Below are positions 34,607 to 44,116 of a stretch of 64,000 bases of DNA, one piece after another. The translations under genes and the position numbers were made by a program. Source of the stretch: Croceicoccus naphthovorans (GTDB lineage: Bacteria; Pseudomonadota; Alphaproteobacteria; Sphingomonadales; Sphingomonadaceae); assembly GCF_001028705.1 (NCBI RefSeq), contig NZ_CP011770.1:2669501-2733500 (forward strand), given 5' to 3'. A model generated the notes under the pieces. It was not told the origin of the DNA. It ran no database searches and was given only the letters and a program-made list of their open reading frames with translations. How positions within the stretch are numbered: the first letter of the stretch is position 1; every line of letters starts with the position of its first letter.

Positions 34607-36078
34607 GCTGCGCACTCCCTGGCTACGGTAACGTCATCGAATGGGTGGACGCGCATGGCCTCCGCGCGTCCATAAATCTGGCCTTGTTCGTGGCCCTTGC
34701 CGGCGATCAAGACGATGTCGCCCTTCCCGGCCTGTTTGATCGCGGCGGCAATCGCGGCGCGCCGTCCGTCGACCTCTGTAATGTTGTCCGCGCCTTCCGC
34801 GCCCGCCAAGATTGCGGCGCGGATCGATGCGGGATCTTCGCCGCGCGGGTTGTCGTCGGTAACGATGGCCACGTCCGAATGCGCTGCGGCAATGTCGCCC
34901 ATCGGCGCGCGTTTGCCGGTATCGCGGTCGCCGCCCGCCCCGAACACCGTGATCAGACGGCCCGATACATGCGGACGCAGCGCGAAGATCGCCGCCTCCA
35001 GAGCGTCGGGCGTATGCGCATAATCGACATAGACCGGCGCGCCCGCGCGGTTGATCGCGGCCCGTTCCAGCCGGCCGCGCACCGGCTGCAATCGCGCCAT
35101 CGCGTCGAACACTGCCTTCGCATCCGGTCCGTCCTTGTCGGCGGTTGCCAGCACGAGGCCCGCCGCGACCAGCGCATTTGCGGCCTGATAGGCCCCGATC
35201 AGCGGCAGCTGCACCTTGTATTCCGCGCCATCGTGGCCGAGCAGCAGGTCCTGACCCAGTTCGGTCGGCGTACGGTTGAGCAGGCGGATGCCGGCCTCCG
35301 CTGCATCCGCCTGCTCTCCCACGGCAAAGACGCGCAATCCGCGTGCCGCCGCATGGTTCCGTACCGCATCGCTGCGCGGATCGTCGGTCCAGATCACCGC
35401 CGTGCCGCCTTCCGAGACAACCTCGTCGAACAGCCGCATCTTCGCGGCGAAATACTCGTCCATGTCCGCGTGGTAATCGAGGTGATCGCGGCTGAGGTTC
35501 GTGAAAGCCCCGGCAGCGACCGGCAGACCTTCATTCCGGAACTGCGACAGCCCGTGGCTCGACGCCTCGTAGGCGACGTGGCTCACCCCTTCGCGGGCAA
35601 GGCCGGTCATGTTCGACAGGAAGGTGACGATGTCCGGCGTGGTCAATCCGGTCGAAACGCTTTCGTCCGGAGTAGTAACGCCCAGTGTACCGATCGACGC
35701 GGCAGAGCGCCCGCACATGCGCCAGATCTGGCGAGTCATCTCGACCGTGCTGGTTTTGCCGTTGGTGCCCGTAACCGCGACGATAGTGGCCGGAACCGGC
35801 TTGAAGAACCCGGCGGCAAGGCGCGCAAAAGCGCGGCGCGGGTTGGCTTCGGCGATGTGGATCGCGCCTTCGACGCTGGCTTCGGGGCGAGCGACGACCG
35901 CGACTGCTCCGGCCTGAACGGCGGCGGGAATAAAATCCTCGCCATTAACGGTCGCGCCTTCGAATGCGCCGAAAACGGTGCCGGGCGCAACCTTGCGGTT
36001 GTCGATGGCAAAGCCCGTGACGTCAGCGTCTCCGTTGATGGAAAGTCCAGCCTTCTGCGCAAGGTTGGAAAGTTTCAT
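34603..36078 (-). CDS. murE: UDP-MurNAc-L-alanyl-D-glutamate--meso-diaminopimelate ligase
   Basis: The 491-residue enzyme adds the third amino acid of the stem peptide. VAVTGTNGKTSTVEMTRQIW is the ATP loop. TPDIVTFLSNM and YEASSHGLSQFRNEGL are UDP-sugar contacts, TNLSRDHLDYHADMDEYFAA carries the carbamylated-Lys region, and YAHTPDALEAAI the third domain. VTDDNPRGEDP contains the DNPR motif that selects meso-DAP, as expected for a Gram-negative. VLIAGKGHEQGQIYG closes the fold. The start overlaps the ftsI stop (TGATG). Confidence 0.97.
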   Translation of the reverse strand: MKLSNLAQKAGLSINGDADVTGFAIDNRKVAPGTVFGAFEGATVNGEDFIPAAVQAGAVAVVARPEASVEGAIHIAEANPRRAFARLAAGFFKPVPATIVAVTGTNGKTSTVEMTRQIWRMCGRSAASIGTLGVTTPDESVSTGLTTPDIVTFLSNMTGLAREGVSHVAYEASSHGLSQFRNEGLPVAAGAFTNLSRDHLDYHADMDEYFAAKMRLFDEVVSEGGTAVIWTDDPRSDAVRNHAAARGLRVFAVGEQADAAEAGIRLLNRTPTELGQDLLLGHDGAEYKVQLPLIGAYQAANALVAAGLVLATADKDGPDAKAVFDAMARLQPVRGRLERAAINRAGAPVYVDYAHTPDALEAAIFALRPHVSGRLITVFGAGGDRDTGKRAPMGDIAAAHSDVAIVTDDNPRGEDPASIRAAILAGAEGADNITEVDGRRAAIAAAIKQAGKGDIVLIAGKGHEQGQIYGRAEAMRVHPFDDVTVARECAA

Positions 36079-37850
36079 CAGTGGGCTCCCCCATGCTCGA
36101 TCAGGGGGCGGACATCGGTCAGGTCGATGTCGCGGTTCTCGTCCGGGTACACGCCCAGCATCGGGCCGATGCGCGGAACGATCCGGCCCACCGCCGCCGC
36201 CGCATTCCATGCGGCGGTACGCTGATAGCTGGTGGCCGCCGTGCCTTTCGGCTCGTCAAACATCGTCACGACGACATAGCGCGGGTTGTCCATCGGAAAG
36301 GCCGAGGCGAACGTCGTGACCAGCGCGGTCCGCTTGTAGCCGCCGTCGACCGGCTTTTCCGCCGAACCTGTCTTGCCGCCGATGCGGAACCCGGGGGCCT
36401 CCGCCTTGCGGCCGGTCCCGTCGGTCACGATCATGCGCAGCAATTGGCGCATCCGCGCGCTGGTCGCTTCCTTGAACACCCGGCGTCCCTTGGGCACCTG
36501 ATCCTCGGACAGTTTGCGCAAGGTCGCCGGACGCCAGATGCCGCCGTTGACCATCGCGGCATAGGCGCTGGCAAGGTGCAGCGGGGTCACGGCAATACCG
36601 TGGCCATAGGATACCGTCATCGTCGTCAGGCGCGGCCATTCGCCGCTGCGCCAGATCGGGAAACCGCGCGCGGGCAGCTCGATATAGGGCCGCTCGTTAA
36701 AGCCGAGCAGCTCCATCTTCGCCTTCATCCGCTTGCTGCCCAATTCGTCCGCGATCTGCGCGGTGCCGATGTTGGAGGAATGGATGAGGACTTCGGGAAC
36801 GTTGATGTTCTGGCCGATGGTGTGGCTGTCACGAATGCGGAAGCGTCCGACTTGCAGCGGGCGACCCGCAGGGTAGGTGCGGCCAAGGTTGGTAATCGTG
36901 CCCGCGTCGATGGCTGCGGCAACGGTCAGCGGCTTGAAGGTAGAGCCAAGCTCGTAAACCTGATTGGTCACGCGGTTGAACATCAGCTTCATGCCGGCTT
37001 CGTCGATGTGGTTCGGGTCGAAGCTGGGCAGAGAGGCCAGCGCGATGACTTCGCCGGTATCGACATCCAGCACGATGCCGCCTGCGCCCTCTGCCTGCGC
37101 CAGACCCATCCCGCGCATCAGTTCATCTTCCAATGCCGCCTGAACGCGGGCATCGATGGCCAGCACCTGCTCACCGCCGCGCGTGGCGGCGTCGGTCAGC
37201 TGTTGATTATAGACCTCTTCCATGCCGACGCGGCCCTTGCCGTCGGCACCGACATAGCCAAGCACGTGGGCGGCCAGGTTGCCTTCGGGATAGTACCGGC
37301 TCGGCTCGGCAGGCGGCGACAGCGCCGGTTCGCCGATCTGGAACACGCGGTTCGCTTCTTCGGGCAGGATGCGGCGGCGCAGGTACTGGCCCTTGCCGCT
37401 GGCCAGCTTCTTTTCAAGATCGGCCTCGTCCATGTCGGGGAAGATCGCGACCAGTTTCTGCGCGACCTCACGCGGAGAACGGGTCAGCGGGTCGCCGCCT
37501 TCCATCGCTTTGGGGTTGAACCACAGAGCATAGGACTTGAAATCGCGCGCCAGCGGCACGCCGTTGCGGTCGACGATGGTGCCGCGATCGGGCAACAGCG
37601 CATCGCCGGCTGGGGTGAGCGATCCCGTCCCGCCGAACACGCCGATCATCGCGACGCGCAGCACCAGCACCGCCGTCGCCAGCGTGAAAACGAAAGCGAT
37701 CAGCGCCACCCGCTTGCGCGCCAGCGACAGGGTAGACGCGCGCAAACCCGCGCGGCGCGCGGGCGCTGGCGGCGGGGCATGGCGCAAACCGGCGCTTCGT
37801 GCGCCGGGCCCGGTCAGCCCTTGGGCCGTGCCGAGCGGGATGGATGCCAT
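36078..37850 (-). CDS. ftsI: septal peptidoglycan transpeptidase (penicillin-binding protein 3)
   Basis: The 590-residue class B PBP has a Pro/Ala/Arg-rich cytoplasmic N-terminus and one membrane helix near residues 48-70. A pedestal domain begins LPDRGTIVDRNGVPLARDF. The transpeptidase motifs are STFK (within YELGSTFKPLTVA), SSN (VLIHSSNIGTAQIA) and KTGS (RIGGKTGSAEKPV). It should cross-link septal glycan with FtsW. It starts at the ftsL stop, and its stop overlaps murE. Confidence 0.97.
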   Translation of the reverse strand: MASIPLGTAQGLTGPGARSAGLRHAPPPAPARRAGLRASTLSLARKRVALIAFVFTLATAVLVLRVAMIGVFGGTGSLTPAGDALLPDRGTIVDRNGVPLARDFKSYALWFNPKAMEGGDPLTRSPREVAQKLVAIFPDMDEADLEKKLASGKGQYLRRRILPEEANRVFQIGEPALSPPAEPSRYYPEGNLAAHVLGYVGADGKGRVGMEEVYNQQLTDAATRGGEQVLAIDARVQAALEDELMRGMGLAQAEGAGGIVLDVDTGEVIALASLPSFDPNHIDEAGMKLMFNRVTNQVYELGSTFKPLTVAAAIDAGTITNLGRTYPAGRPLQVGRFRIRDSHTIGQNINVPEVLIHSSNIGTAQIADELGSKRMKAKMELLGFNERPYIELPARGFPIWRSGEWPRLTTMTVSYGHGIAVTPLHLASAYAAMVNGGIWRPATLRKLSEDQVPKGRRVFKEATSARMRQLLRMIVTDGTGRKAEAPGFRIGGKTGSAEKPVDGGYKRTALVTTFASAFPMDNPRYVVVTMFDEPKGTAATSYQRTAAWNAAAAVGRIVPRIGPMLGVYPDENRDIDLTDVRPLIEHGGAH

Positions 37851-38476
37851 CAGTTGGCCTTTCCGACGACGGAATCGATGTCGAAGCGATCGGCAAAGGA
37901 CTGGGCCGAGTTCGCCGGGGCGACCGGCTTGACCTTGGTCTCTTCCTTCGCCGCGCGCAGCTTTGCGTCATCGCGCGCGACAAGGCGGCGCATCATTGTC
38001 GGCGCGGGCGCGGCGGCAAGGCGGATCGGCGCGTCGCTCACTGCCTCGGGCTTGCCCTTTAGCACCGGCCCCATCGTCACCGTCTCTGCCTTTTCGGCAG
38101 CGGCCATGCGGACCGGCGCGGCGGCAGTGGCTTCGCTATCCGCTTCGGCCATCATGACCGGCGCATCCTCGATAATCCGCACCGGCTTGCCCAGCGCGGC
38201 CAGTTCGGCGCGGCCGTCAAGGAACTGATCGGCACGCGGCGCGACATAGCCGAAGTCTACCTCGTTCCAGCGGACCAGCTGCTGCTGACGCGCGCGGGTC
38301 TGGAATTCGGTTTCCAGCACCGCGATCTGCTGCTTGGCCGCGATGATCGCCTTGTCGGTCTCGGCAATCTCGCTGTTCACGGCCTTGACCTGCAGCATCA
38401 GGACCAGACTGAGCGCGGTCGCCAGCACGACGGCACCGGTCCAGAGCAGCGATTGCAGGCGGGCGGCGTGGGTCAT
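37850..38476 (-). CDS. ftsL: FtsL-like cell division protein
   Basis: The 208-residue bitopic protein lies between rsmH and ftsI as ftsL does. It has one membrane helix near residues 11-31 ([20 protein letters not shown]), then a coiled-coil-forming stretch ([35 protein letters not shown]) and [19 protein letters not shown] long Ala/Pro/Met tail follows with repeats such as [12 protein letters not shown] and [11 protein letters not shown]. Sequence conservation is low in FtsL, so the call rests on topology and position. It is longer than the usual 100-130 residues because of the tail. Overlaps rsmH by four bases. Confidence 0.85.
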   Translation of the reverse strand: MTHAARLQSLLWTGAVVLATALSLVLMLQVKAVNSEIAETDKAIIAAKQQIAVLETEFQTRARQQQLVRWNEVDFGYVAPRADQFLDGRAELAALGKPVRIIEDAPVMMAEADSEATAAAPVRMAAAEKAETVTMGPVLKGKPEAVSDAPIRLAAAPAPTMMRRLVARDDAKLRAAKEETKVKPVAPANSAQSFADRFDIDSVVGKAN

Positions 38477-39432
38477 GCGGAAAGCCTTTCGGTTTCGGGA
38501 CGGGCGGGTGCGGCGGTGCGGACGGCGGCGCGCAGCACGGCGGAACGGCTGCGCGGATTGCGGGCGAGTTCGACCTTGCCGGGACGCACGGCCTTCATTG
38601 GCTTGGCGAAAGTCGCCGCATGGGTGGGCGCGATATTCGGCATATGGCGCGACGGTGCCGCACCGGCGTTGGCCGCATCGCGCATGAACCGCTTCACAAT
38701 GCGATCTTCAAGGCTGTGGAAGCTGACGACGGCGAGCCGGCCGCCTTCTTTAAGCAAAGCCTCAGAAGCCGACAGCGCGGCGGCCAGTTCGTCCAGTTCT
38801 CCGTTCACATGAATGCGGATTGCCTGAAAGCTGCGGGTCGCCGGATCCTTCGGAGCGCCGGGGTGATAGCCCAGCGCCTTGCGCACCACGGTCGCCAGTT
38901 GCCCGGTCGTTTCCAGCGGACGCGCGGCGACGATGGCGCGGGCGACACGGCGCGACTGACGTTCCTCGCCATATTCATAGAGCACGTCGGCAATGGTCGC
39001 CTCGTTCGCGGTATTCAGGAAATCGGCCGCAGTCTCGCCCGACTGGCTCATTCGCATGTCGAGCGGGCCGTCGGACGAAAACGCAAAGCCGCGCGCCGCC
39101 TGGTCAAGCTGCATGGAGGAGACGCCGATATCCATGACGACTCCATCTACGGCCGCCACGCCGGACGCCTGCATTGCATCCAGCATTTCGGAAAAGCGAC
39201 GGGCGTGGAGGACGAGGCGCGGGTTTTCCCCGGCGGTCTCTTCCCATTGGCGCGCGGCGGCGATGGCATCGGGATCACGGTCGAACCCGTGCACGGTCGC
39301 ACCGGCATCCAGCAGGGCGCGCGAATAGCCGCCCGCACCGAAGGTCGCGTCGATGATCACGCTGCCCGGTTTCGGGTTTAGCGCGGCGATCACTTCGTCG
39401 AGGAGAACGGGAATATGGGGGGAGCCGCTCAC
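38473..39432 (-). CDS. rsmH: 16S rRNA (cytosine1402-N4)-methyltransferase
   Basis: I start it at GTG 39432, which overlaps the mraZ stop (GTGA). The 319-residue enzyme methylates N4 of C1402 in the ribosomal P site. [20 protein letters not shown] is the conserved start, followed by [20 protein letters not shown] (SAM-binding), [30 protein letters not shown] and [36 protein letters not shown] and the [12 protein letters not shown] end complete it. Length and order fit the family. Confidence 0.97.
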   Translation of the reverse strand: MSGSPHIPVLLDEVIAALNPKPGSVIIDATFGAGGYSRALLDAGATVHGFDRDPDAIAAARQWEETAGENPRLVLHARRFSEMLDAMQASGVAAVDGVVMDIGVSSMQLDQAARGFAFSSDGPLDMRMSQSGETAADFLNTANEATIADVLYEYGEERQSRRVARAIVAARPLETTGQLATVVRKALGYHPGAPKDPATRSFQAIRIHVNGELDELAAALSASEALLKEGGRLAVVSFHSLEDRIVKRFMRDAANAGAAPSRHMPNIAPTHAATFAKPMKAVRPGKVELARNPRSRSAVLRAAVRTAAPARPETERLSA

Positions 39433-39932
39433 TTGCGGCCCCGCTTCGGCTTGTCGGCCTCTGCCGCGAGCGCCTTGCACGCGGCCTTCGCAGCAGCCCA
39501 TTCGGGGCCCATCTCTTCCAGCTTCGCCGGGTTCCAGATCGTAAAGAACGCGCCGCCGCCCTGGAAATAGACCTGCTCTTCCAGACCGCCCAGTTCGACG
39601 AGGTATTCGGGCATGATGAAGCGGCCCGAATCGTCGAAAGGGACTTCCATGAAACCGTAGAGCTGCGCACTGCGCGTATCGCGGTCGAAGTCCTTGCCGG
39701 TGCGGATCGCGGTCTCTTCCTCGCGGTTCAGCTGTTCTTCCAGCTCTTCCATGCGCGAAAGGCCGAAACCGATCAGGCAGTCCCAACGGTCATGCTTGGC
39801 GATGCACAGGGTCTTGGCGTCGAAGGAGCTATCCTTCACGACCTTGCGGAATGCCGGAGGCAGCACAAAGCGACCCTTTTCGCCGCGAAGCGAAAAGCCC
39901 TGTCCCCTGTAGCTGAATGGCCGTAGCGCCAC
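39429..39932 (-). CDS. mraZ: transcriptional regulator MraZ
   Basis: GTG 39932 gives 167 residues, the usual MraZ length; an ATG at 40031 would add 33 residues unlike the family. The protein has two AbrB-like halves: [20 protein letters not shown] with DDRWDCL-type end [11 protein letters not shown], and [20 protein letters not shown] with [14 protein letters not shown]. MraZ binds GGGA-type repeats in front of its own cluster and represses or tunes the operon. A ten-base-periodic array of such repeats lies 130-330 bases upstream. First gene of the dcw run. Confidence 0.93.
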   Translation of the reverse strand: MALRPFSYRGQGFSLRGEKGRFVLPPAFRKVVKDSSFDAKTLCIAKHDRWDCLIGFGLSRMEELEEQLNREEETAIRTGKDFDRDTRSAQLYGFMEVPFDDSGRFIMPEYLVELGGLEEQVYFQGGGAFFTIWNPAKLEEMGPEWAAAKAACKALAAEADKPKRGRK

Positions 39933-40065
39933 GAAGTCCCCGAATTCCCAAGTGTGATCCCGACGAACACGACTTTCCCACACCCGGCCGCGCGTTAGCG
40001 CTGCCCGGCACACCCCCTGCGGGTGCGGCAAAATTCGCGTTCCATGAACAGAATCAGTAATACCC

Positions 40066-40101
40066 CGGGTTTATCGGGGATGAAAGGGGAAATTACGGGA
40101 A
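40066..40101 (+). promoter_or_regulatory. putative MraZ operator: four GGG(A/T) repeats at exact 10-bp spacing
   Basis: GGG starts at 40067, 40077, 40087 and 40097, giving GGGT, GGGA, GGGA, GGGA with exactly ten bases between successive copies. MraZ of E. coli binds three TGGGN repeats separated by five bases, the same period. The repeats lie upstream of mraZ on the strand opposite to its transcript. The match is by pattern; binding is inferred. Confidence 0.65.
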
Positions 40102-40198
40102 AATACGGCAAAGCCCACTTTTACGGGGATTAGCGCCACTCCCTGACCCATCAGGCAGGTGCAGAATCGGGCATCGCACCCCGCGAATCAAGACCAAT

Positions 40199-40254
40199 CC
40201 CGTGATTTCCCGCCAGAATCGGGCACGCATCCCATGCCCGTCCCGTTATTTCCC
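40199..40254 (-). promoter_or_regulatory. second GGGA repeat cluster upstream of mraZ
   Basis: On the minus strand GGGA begins at 40254, 40244, 40233, 40211 and 40201. Two pairs (40254/40244 and 40211/40201) have the same ten-base spacing as the operator at 40066-40101, here in the orientation of mraZ. It may be a distal operator or flank the mraZ promoter. Confidence 0.5.
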
Positions 40255-40276
40255 GTGAATTGCGCCGCCGGCGCGC

Positions 40277-41092
40277 TCAGTCCGCCTTTGGCGCAGTCTG
40301 CAAGGTGTCGAGAAGGCGGAACAGCAGCGTATCGCCCCGCTCTCCCGCATTTTCCCCGGCCCCGCTTTCGCCGGTTTCTGCGGCAGGCTCCGCATGGCTT
40401 TCCGCCAGAAAGGTCGCATCGCCCAGCAACATCACCCGGCCCGCCCCGACGCTGCATGTCGCGATCAGGTTGTCGGACGCGAAGGTGCAAGTCGATTCGT
40501 GGCCGCCCTCGATCGGTTCGAAATGGCCCGGGTCCTCAACAGTAAAGCTGTTGTCGTTCCACCGCGCTGTGCGGGGATTGCGATCCTTGTCCGCGACCAA
40601 CCGCAGCCCCCAGCGCGCGAGGATCGGCGAGAGCATCGAAATCGCCTCTGGCCGACGCTTATCGCCCAGCCCGTATTTCGATTCGACGTCGAGCATCGGA
40701 TCAACGATCAGCAAAGCCAGCCCGCCCCCGCGCACGAAATCATCCAGTGCGACGTTCTCTTGCGCACTGAGCGCACGCGGCTGCGCCATCAGCAACAGGC
40801 CCGGCGGTTTGAGTGCGACGGGCGTGTCGAGCGGGGTCAGATCATACCGGCTTTCCAGCGCGGTGCGGGCCCAGTGCGGCTCTTCCTGCGATTTCAGGAT
40901 GTCTTTCAATCCGCCCTCGCCCCAGACGATCGGCAGGCTGGTGAACAGCAGCAGGTCGGGCTTGTCCTTGGCGGGCGTGACCGTTGCTCCTCCGGTCGGC
41001 GCGGGATCGGCAGGCTCTTCGGCACCGTTGCCCGAACAGGCGGTCAGCGCCAGTGCGGCGAAAGCGGTCAGGATCGTGGGGATACGCATCAT
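40277..41092 (-). CDS. lipoprotein with a GldG/DUF4350-like domain
   Basis: The 271-residue protein has a lipoprotein signal (lipobox ALTAC). A single alpha/beta domain follows: LLLFTSLPIVWGEGG, LLLMAQPRALSAQENVALDD, FVRGGGLALLIVDPML and VMLLGDATFLA. This resembles the sugar-kinase-like or GATase-like fold of DUF4350 and GldG proteins that sense or bind at envelope ABC systems. It has no catalytic motif I can name. The start overlaps the upstream small membrane protein by four bases, and it ends beside the mraZ regulatory region. Confidence 0.65.
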   Translation of the reverse strand: MMRIPTILTAFAALALTACSGNGAEEPADPAPTGGATVTPAKDKPDLLLFTSLPIVWGEGGLKDILKSQEEPHWARTALESRYDLTPLDTPVALKPPGLLLMAQPRALSAQENVALDDFVRGGGLALLIVDPMLDVESKYGLGDKRRPEAISMLSPILARWGLRLVADKDRNPRTARWNDNSFTVEDPGHFEPIEGGHESTCTFASDNLIATCSVGAGRVMLLGDATFLAESHAEPAAETGESGAGENAGERGDTLLFRLLDTLQTAPKAD

Positions 41093-41424
41093 TCGTTCGG
41101 TGTGGGCGGTGCGATGTTTTCTTGTGCGGCGCCCGGAGGCATCTGCTCTGCGGGAAGATCGGGGACGACTTGCGCCTCACCCGGCAATTCGGGGACGACA
41201 CCGATATCGACCAGCGGATCGTTGGCGGGTTCGGCCTGTTGCTCCTGCGCGACAACCGCGGGATCGGTATCTTCCGCCTGCTGCGCGCTCTGCATGATCG
41301 AACTGGCCAGCGCCACGACCAACAACACCGCCAGCAAGCCACCCACGCCGACTTTCAGGCGCTGCATCGCCTCTGTCCGCGTGCCGTGCAGACCTGCCAT
41401 GCTGCCCGACGGTGGCCCTGCCAT
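41089..41424 (-). CDS. small single-pass membrane protein of unknown function
   Basis: ATG 41424 gives 111 residues. A cytoplasmic segment ending RTEAMQRLKVG is followed by one membrane helix (GGLLAVLLVVALASSIM). An acidic Pro/Ala/Glu/Gln-rich periplasmic tail follows, with VDIGVVPELPGEAQVVPDLP. I do not recognise the family. It lies between cysK and the GldG-like lipoprotein and overlaps the latter, so the two may work together in the envelope. Confidence 0.65.
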   Translation of the reverse strand: MAGPPSGSMAGLHGTRTEAMQRLKVGVGGLLAVLLVVALASSIMQSAQQAEDTDPAVVAQEQQAEPANDPLVDIGVVPELPGEAQVVPDLPAEQMPPGAAQENIAPPTPNE

Positions 41425-41426
41425 GC

Positions 41427-42428
41427 TCAGGACTCCAGCCACGGAAAGACCGGCAGGTCCTTCGCGCGCAGCCATTCGGCGTTGTACAGACTGGATAGAT
41501 AGCGAAATCCGGTGTCGCACAGGATCGTCGCGACCCGCGCCGGGCGGCCCAGCTTTCCGCTCAGTTCACGGCCCAGCAGGATCGCACCCGCGACATTGAT
41601 CCCGCTCGACAGGCCAAGGCACAGGCCTTCGTCGGCCAGCAGGCGACGGACCCATTCGAGGCCATCCTGATCGGAAATGCGGTACTGAGTATCGACCGGC
41701 GCCCCGTCGAGGTTGCCAGTGATACGCCCCTGCCCGATGCCTTCTGCGACCGAAGATCCTTCGGCCTTCAGCTCGCCGCATGCGTAATAGTTATAGAGCG
41801 CCGCACCGTGCGGGTCGGACAGGGCGATGGTCACCGCCTCGTCCTTTTCCTTCAGACCCAGCCCCACGCCCGCCAGCGTGCCGCCGGTGCCGACGGCGCA
41901 GGTAAAACCGTCGATCTTGCCGGCCATCTGCTCCCAGATCTCGGGCGCGGTGGATTCGATGTGCGCGCGGCGGTTGGCGACATTGTCGAACTGGTTGGCC
42001 CAGACCGCATTCTCGGTCTCCTCGGCGATGCGGCGGCTGGTGTGCACGAAATGGCCGGGGTTGGAGAACGGCGCGGCGGGAACCAGCACCAGTTCCGCGC
42101 CGAGCGCGCGCAGCGTGTCCATCTTTTCGCGGCTTTGCGTTTCGGGCATGACGATCACCGTCTTGTAGCCCAGCGCATTGGCGACCAGCGCGATGCCGAT
42201 GCCGGTGTTGCCCGCGGTGCCCTCTACAATCGTGCCGCCCGGCTTCAGGATGCCGCGCTTTTCCGCGTCGCGCACGATCCACAGCGCGGCACGGTCCTTT
42301 ACCGAGGCACCGGGGTTCGCAAACTCGCACTTGCCGTAAATCTCGCACCCTGCGGCCTCGCTCGGCCCCGCGAGCCGCACAAGGGGGGTGTTGCCAATCA
42401 GCGAAAGGGTATCGGGGACGGTAATCAT
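41427..42428 (-). CDS. cysK: cysteine synthase A (O-acetylserine sulfhydrylase)
   Basis: ATG 42428 gives a 333-residue PLP enzyme that makes cysteine from O-acetylserine and sulfide. SLIGNTPLVRL and CEFANPGASVKDRAALWIVR contain the Schiff-base lysine (Asn-Pro-x-x-Ser-x-Lys-Asp-Arg). VEGTAGNTGIGIALVANALG is the substrate loop, VGTGGTLAGVGLGLKEK the phosphate loop, and EGIGQGRI and GLSSGINVAGAI are near the end. The substitution TAGNT rather than TSGNT is common in a CysK subgroup that includes cystathionine-beta-synthase-like enzymes, so specificity is not fully certain. Confidence 0.9.
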   Translation of the reverse strand: MITVPDTLSLIGNTPLVRLAGPSEAAGCEIYGKCEFANPGASVKDRAALWIVRDAEKRGILKPGGTIVEGTAGNTGIGIALVANALGYKTVIVMPETQSREKMDTLRALGAELVLVPAAPFSNPGHFVHTSRRIAEETENAVWANQFDNVANRRAHIESTAPEIWEQMAGKIDGFTCAVGTGGTLAGVGLGLKEKDEAVTIALSDPHGAALYNYYACGELKAEGSSVAEGIGQGRITGNLDGAPVDTQYRISDQDGLEWVRRLLADEGLCLGLSSGINVAGAILLGRELSGKLGRPARVATILCDTGFRYLSSLYNAEWLRAKDLPVFPWLES

Positions 42429-42513
42429 GACGCGGTTAGAGGTAGGCGCGGCAGCCTGTCTGGGCAATGAAGAAAAGCTTGGCGGCGGCGGCTTGAAGCT
42501 ATTTCTCGGCCCT

Positions 42514-43164
42514 TTATTCGCGGGCCGCGCGGATCGAGGCGCCCGCAGCAAACGGGGCGAGCGCGACGAGGACGAGGCTGGCCGCAGCGGTCAGCGCGAT
42601 GCCGCCATCGCCGCCGGGCAAGAGACTGCCCGCGCCGAATATAAGCAAGGGCACGGCGAGCGGCAGAATCAGCAATCCCGCCAGCGCCGCGCCACCGCGC
42701 AGCCCCGCCGTGACCGCCGCGACCGCGACACCCAAAGCCGCGAGACCTGGCGTACCGGCTAGCAAGCCGAGTTCGAGAATCAGCAATTGCTCGCCCGACA
42801 GCCCAAGCAAAACTGCCGCAATCGGCGTGGCCAGCATCAGCGGGATCGCGAAAGTCAGCCAGTGCGCGACGATGCGGATGGCGCAGGTCCATTCCTCCGC
42901 CAGACCGCGCAAGGCCAGTTGGTCGAACACGCCCGCCTCAAGGTCCGGCTCTATCAATCGGTCCAGCGGCAGGATCGCCGCCAATAGCGCCGCGACCCAG
43001 ACGACACCGCCGCCCGTCCGCGCCAGCAATTGCGCATCGGGTCCGACGCCAAACGGATAGAGCATCGCGACCGCAAGAAAGAACAGAACCGGCAGGATCG
43101 CCCCACCGCGCCGCCCACCGCCGAGCAACAGCGCGATGTCGCGTATCAGGATTGCGCGGATCAT
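42514..43164 (-). CDS. ccmB: heme exporter protein CcmB
   Basis: ATG 43164 overlaps the ccmA stop. The 216-residue integral membrane protein begins [20 protein letters not shown], then shows six hydrophobic helices with LLARTGGGVVWVAALLAAIL, LDRLIEPDLEAGVFDQLALR (the conserved CcmB cytoplasmic loop) and GLLAGTPGLAALG. With CcmA it forms the ABC module of cytochrome c maturation system I that releases holo-CcmE. The other ccm genes (CcmC-H) are not in the window. Confidence 0.93.
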   Translation of the reverse strand: MIRAILIRDIALLLGGGRRGGAILPVLFFLAVAMLYPFGVGPDAQLLARTGGGVVWVAALLAAILPLDRLIEPDLEAGVFDQLALRGLAEEWTCAIRIVAHWLTFAIPLMLATPIAAVLLGLSGEQLLILELGLLAGTPGLAALGVAVAAVTAGLRGGAALAGLLILPLAVPLLIFGAGSLLPGGDGGIALTAAASLVLVALAPFAAGASIRAARE

Positions 43165-43775
43165 GCGCGTTCTTCCCGTGGCACATGGTTTGCCAGTTCG
43201 AGCCGCTTCAGCCCCGGCACAGCAACCGGCTGGTGCGAGGCAATGATGCCGATCCCACCATTGGCGCAATGCTGCGCCACCAGCGCCTCGACCATTGCGA
43301 CAGATGCGGTGTCGAGGCCGTTCAGCGGTTCGTCGAGCAGCCAGATTGGTGCGTCTTGCAGCAACACGCGGGCGAGTGCCGCGCGTTTGCGCTGTCCGGT
43401 AGATAGATAGCGCACAGGCACGTCAAGCAGGTCGGCGAGCATGACCCGTTCCGCCACTGCCGACACATTGCCCGCCGCATCGACCTGCGCCCAGAACCCT
43501 AGCGCGCGTCCCAGGGGCAGATGCGCGTCCAGCGCCGGACGCTCGTCCAGCAGCGCGACCGCACCTTCTCGCTCTACCGTTCCGGCGAAGGGCCGCAGCA
43601 ATCCGGCAAGGATACGCATCAGGCTGGACTTGCCGATCCCGTTTGGCCCCGCCAGATGCAGCGCATCGCCCGCACCCAGCGTCAGCGACAGGCGCGCAAA
43701 CAGCAGCCGGTCACCGCGCATGCACGCAAGATCGGTGGCATGCAGCAAAAGCATGGGATCGCCTGTCGCACTCAT
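43161..43775 (-). CDS. ccmA: heme ABC exporter ATP-binding protein CcmA
   Basis: The 204-residue ATPase has Walker A in [20 protein letters not shown], signature [18 protein letters not shown], Walker [13 protein letters not shown] and the switch His in [10 protein letters not shown]. The ST-GQ-(K/R) signature and the short length fit CcmA. The stop overlaps the ccmB start by four bases. It energises the release of haem-loaded CcmE in cytochrome c biogenesis. Confidence 0.93.
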   Translation of the reverse strand: MSATGDPMLLLHATDLACMRGDRLLFARLSLTLGAGDALHLAGPNGIGKSSLMRILAGLLRPFAGTVEREGAVALLDERPALDAHLPLGRALGFWAQVDAAGNVSAVAERVMLADLLDVPVRYLSTGQRKRAALARVLLQDAPIWLLDEPLNGLDTASVAMVEALVAQHCANGGIGIIASHQPVAVPGLKRLELANHVPREERA

Positions 43776-43831
43776 CGAATTGCTGCCCTATGGGATCAGG
43801 GCGAACCTGCCAAGCAAAGAGGAAATGCACG

Positions 43832-44116
43832 ATGGTCGAACGCATAGAAGGAGAAGCGCTGCATGCCGCCGTGGCCGATCTGGACGGATGGGAACTGCGC
43901 GGCGATCAGCTGGCTATCGAGCGCACCTACAAGTTCGCCGATTTCGTCGAGGCGTTCGGATTTATGACCCGCGTCGCGATCCTGGCCGAAAAGGCCGACC
44001 ACCATCCCGAATGGTTCAACGTCTACAACCGGGTGGAAATCACCCTGACCACCCACGACGCAGGCGGCGTTTCCGAACGCGACGTGGCGATGGCGAAAGC
44101 GATTGCCGCGTTATAA
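43832..44116 (+). CDS. phhB: pterin-4a-carbinolamine dehydratase
   Basis: The 94-residue protein starts at ATG 43832 (GAGGA nine bases upstream). It holds the PCD/DCoH signature: [40 protein letters not shown] and [19 protein letters not shown], with the catalytic His-His-Pro-Glu-Trp segment, then [16 protein letters not shown]. It dehydrates 4a-hydroxytetrahydrobiopterin during aromatic amino acid hydroxylation or serves in molybdopterin/folate salvage. No phhA is in the window. Its stop abuts the stop of the convergent glycosylase gene. Confidence 0.93.
   Translation: MVERIEGEALHAAVADLDGWELRGDQLAIERTYKFADFVEAFGFMTRVAILAEKADHHPEWFNVYNRVEITLTTHDAGGVSERDVAMAKAIAAL

Noticed and set aside
34645..38228. 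Very long + strand open frames (up to 715 codons) opposite murE, ftsI and neighbouring dcw genes
   Set aside because: They are antisense to strongly conserved genes, contain no family motifs and are the usual by-product of high GC in the third codon position.
39932..40031. A 33-residue N-terminal extension of MraZ from an upstream ATG
   Set aside because: The extension has no similarity to MraZ, and the GTG at 39932 gives the normal length and start.
40081..40262. CRISPR-like or satellite repeats upstream of mraZ
   Set aside because: The repeats are GGGA tetramers at helical spacing, which fits operator sites; there are no repeat-spacer units.
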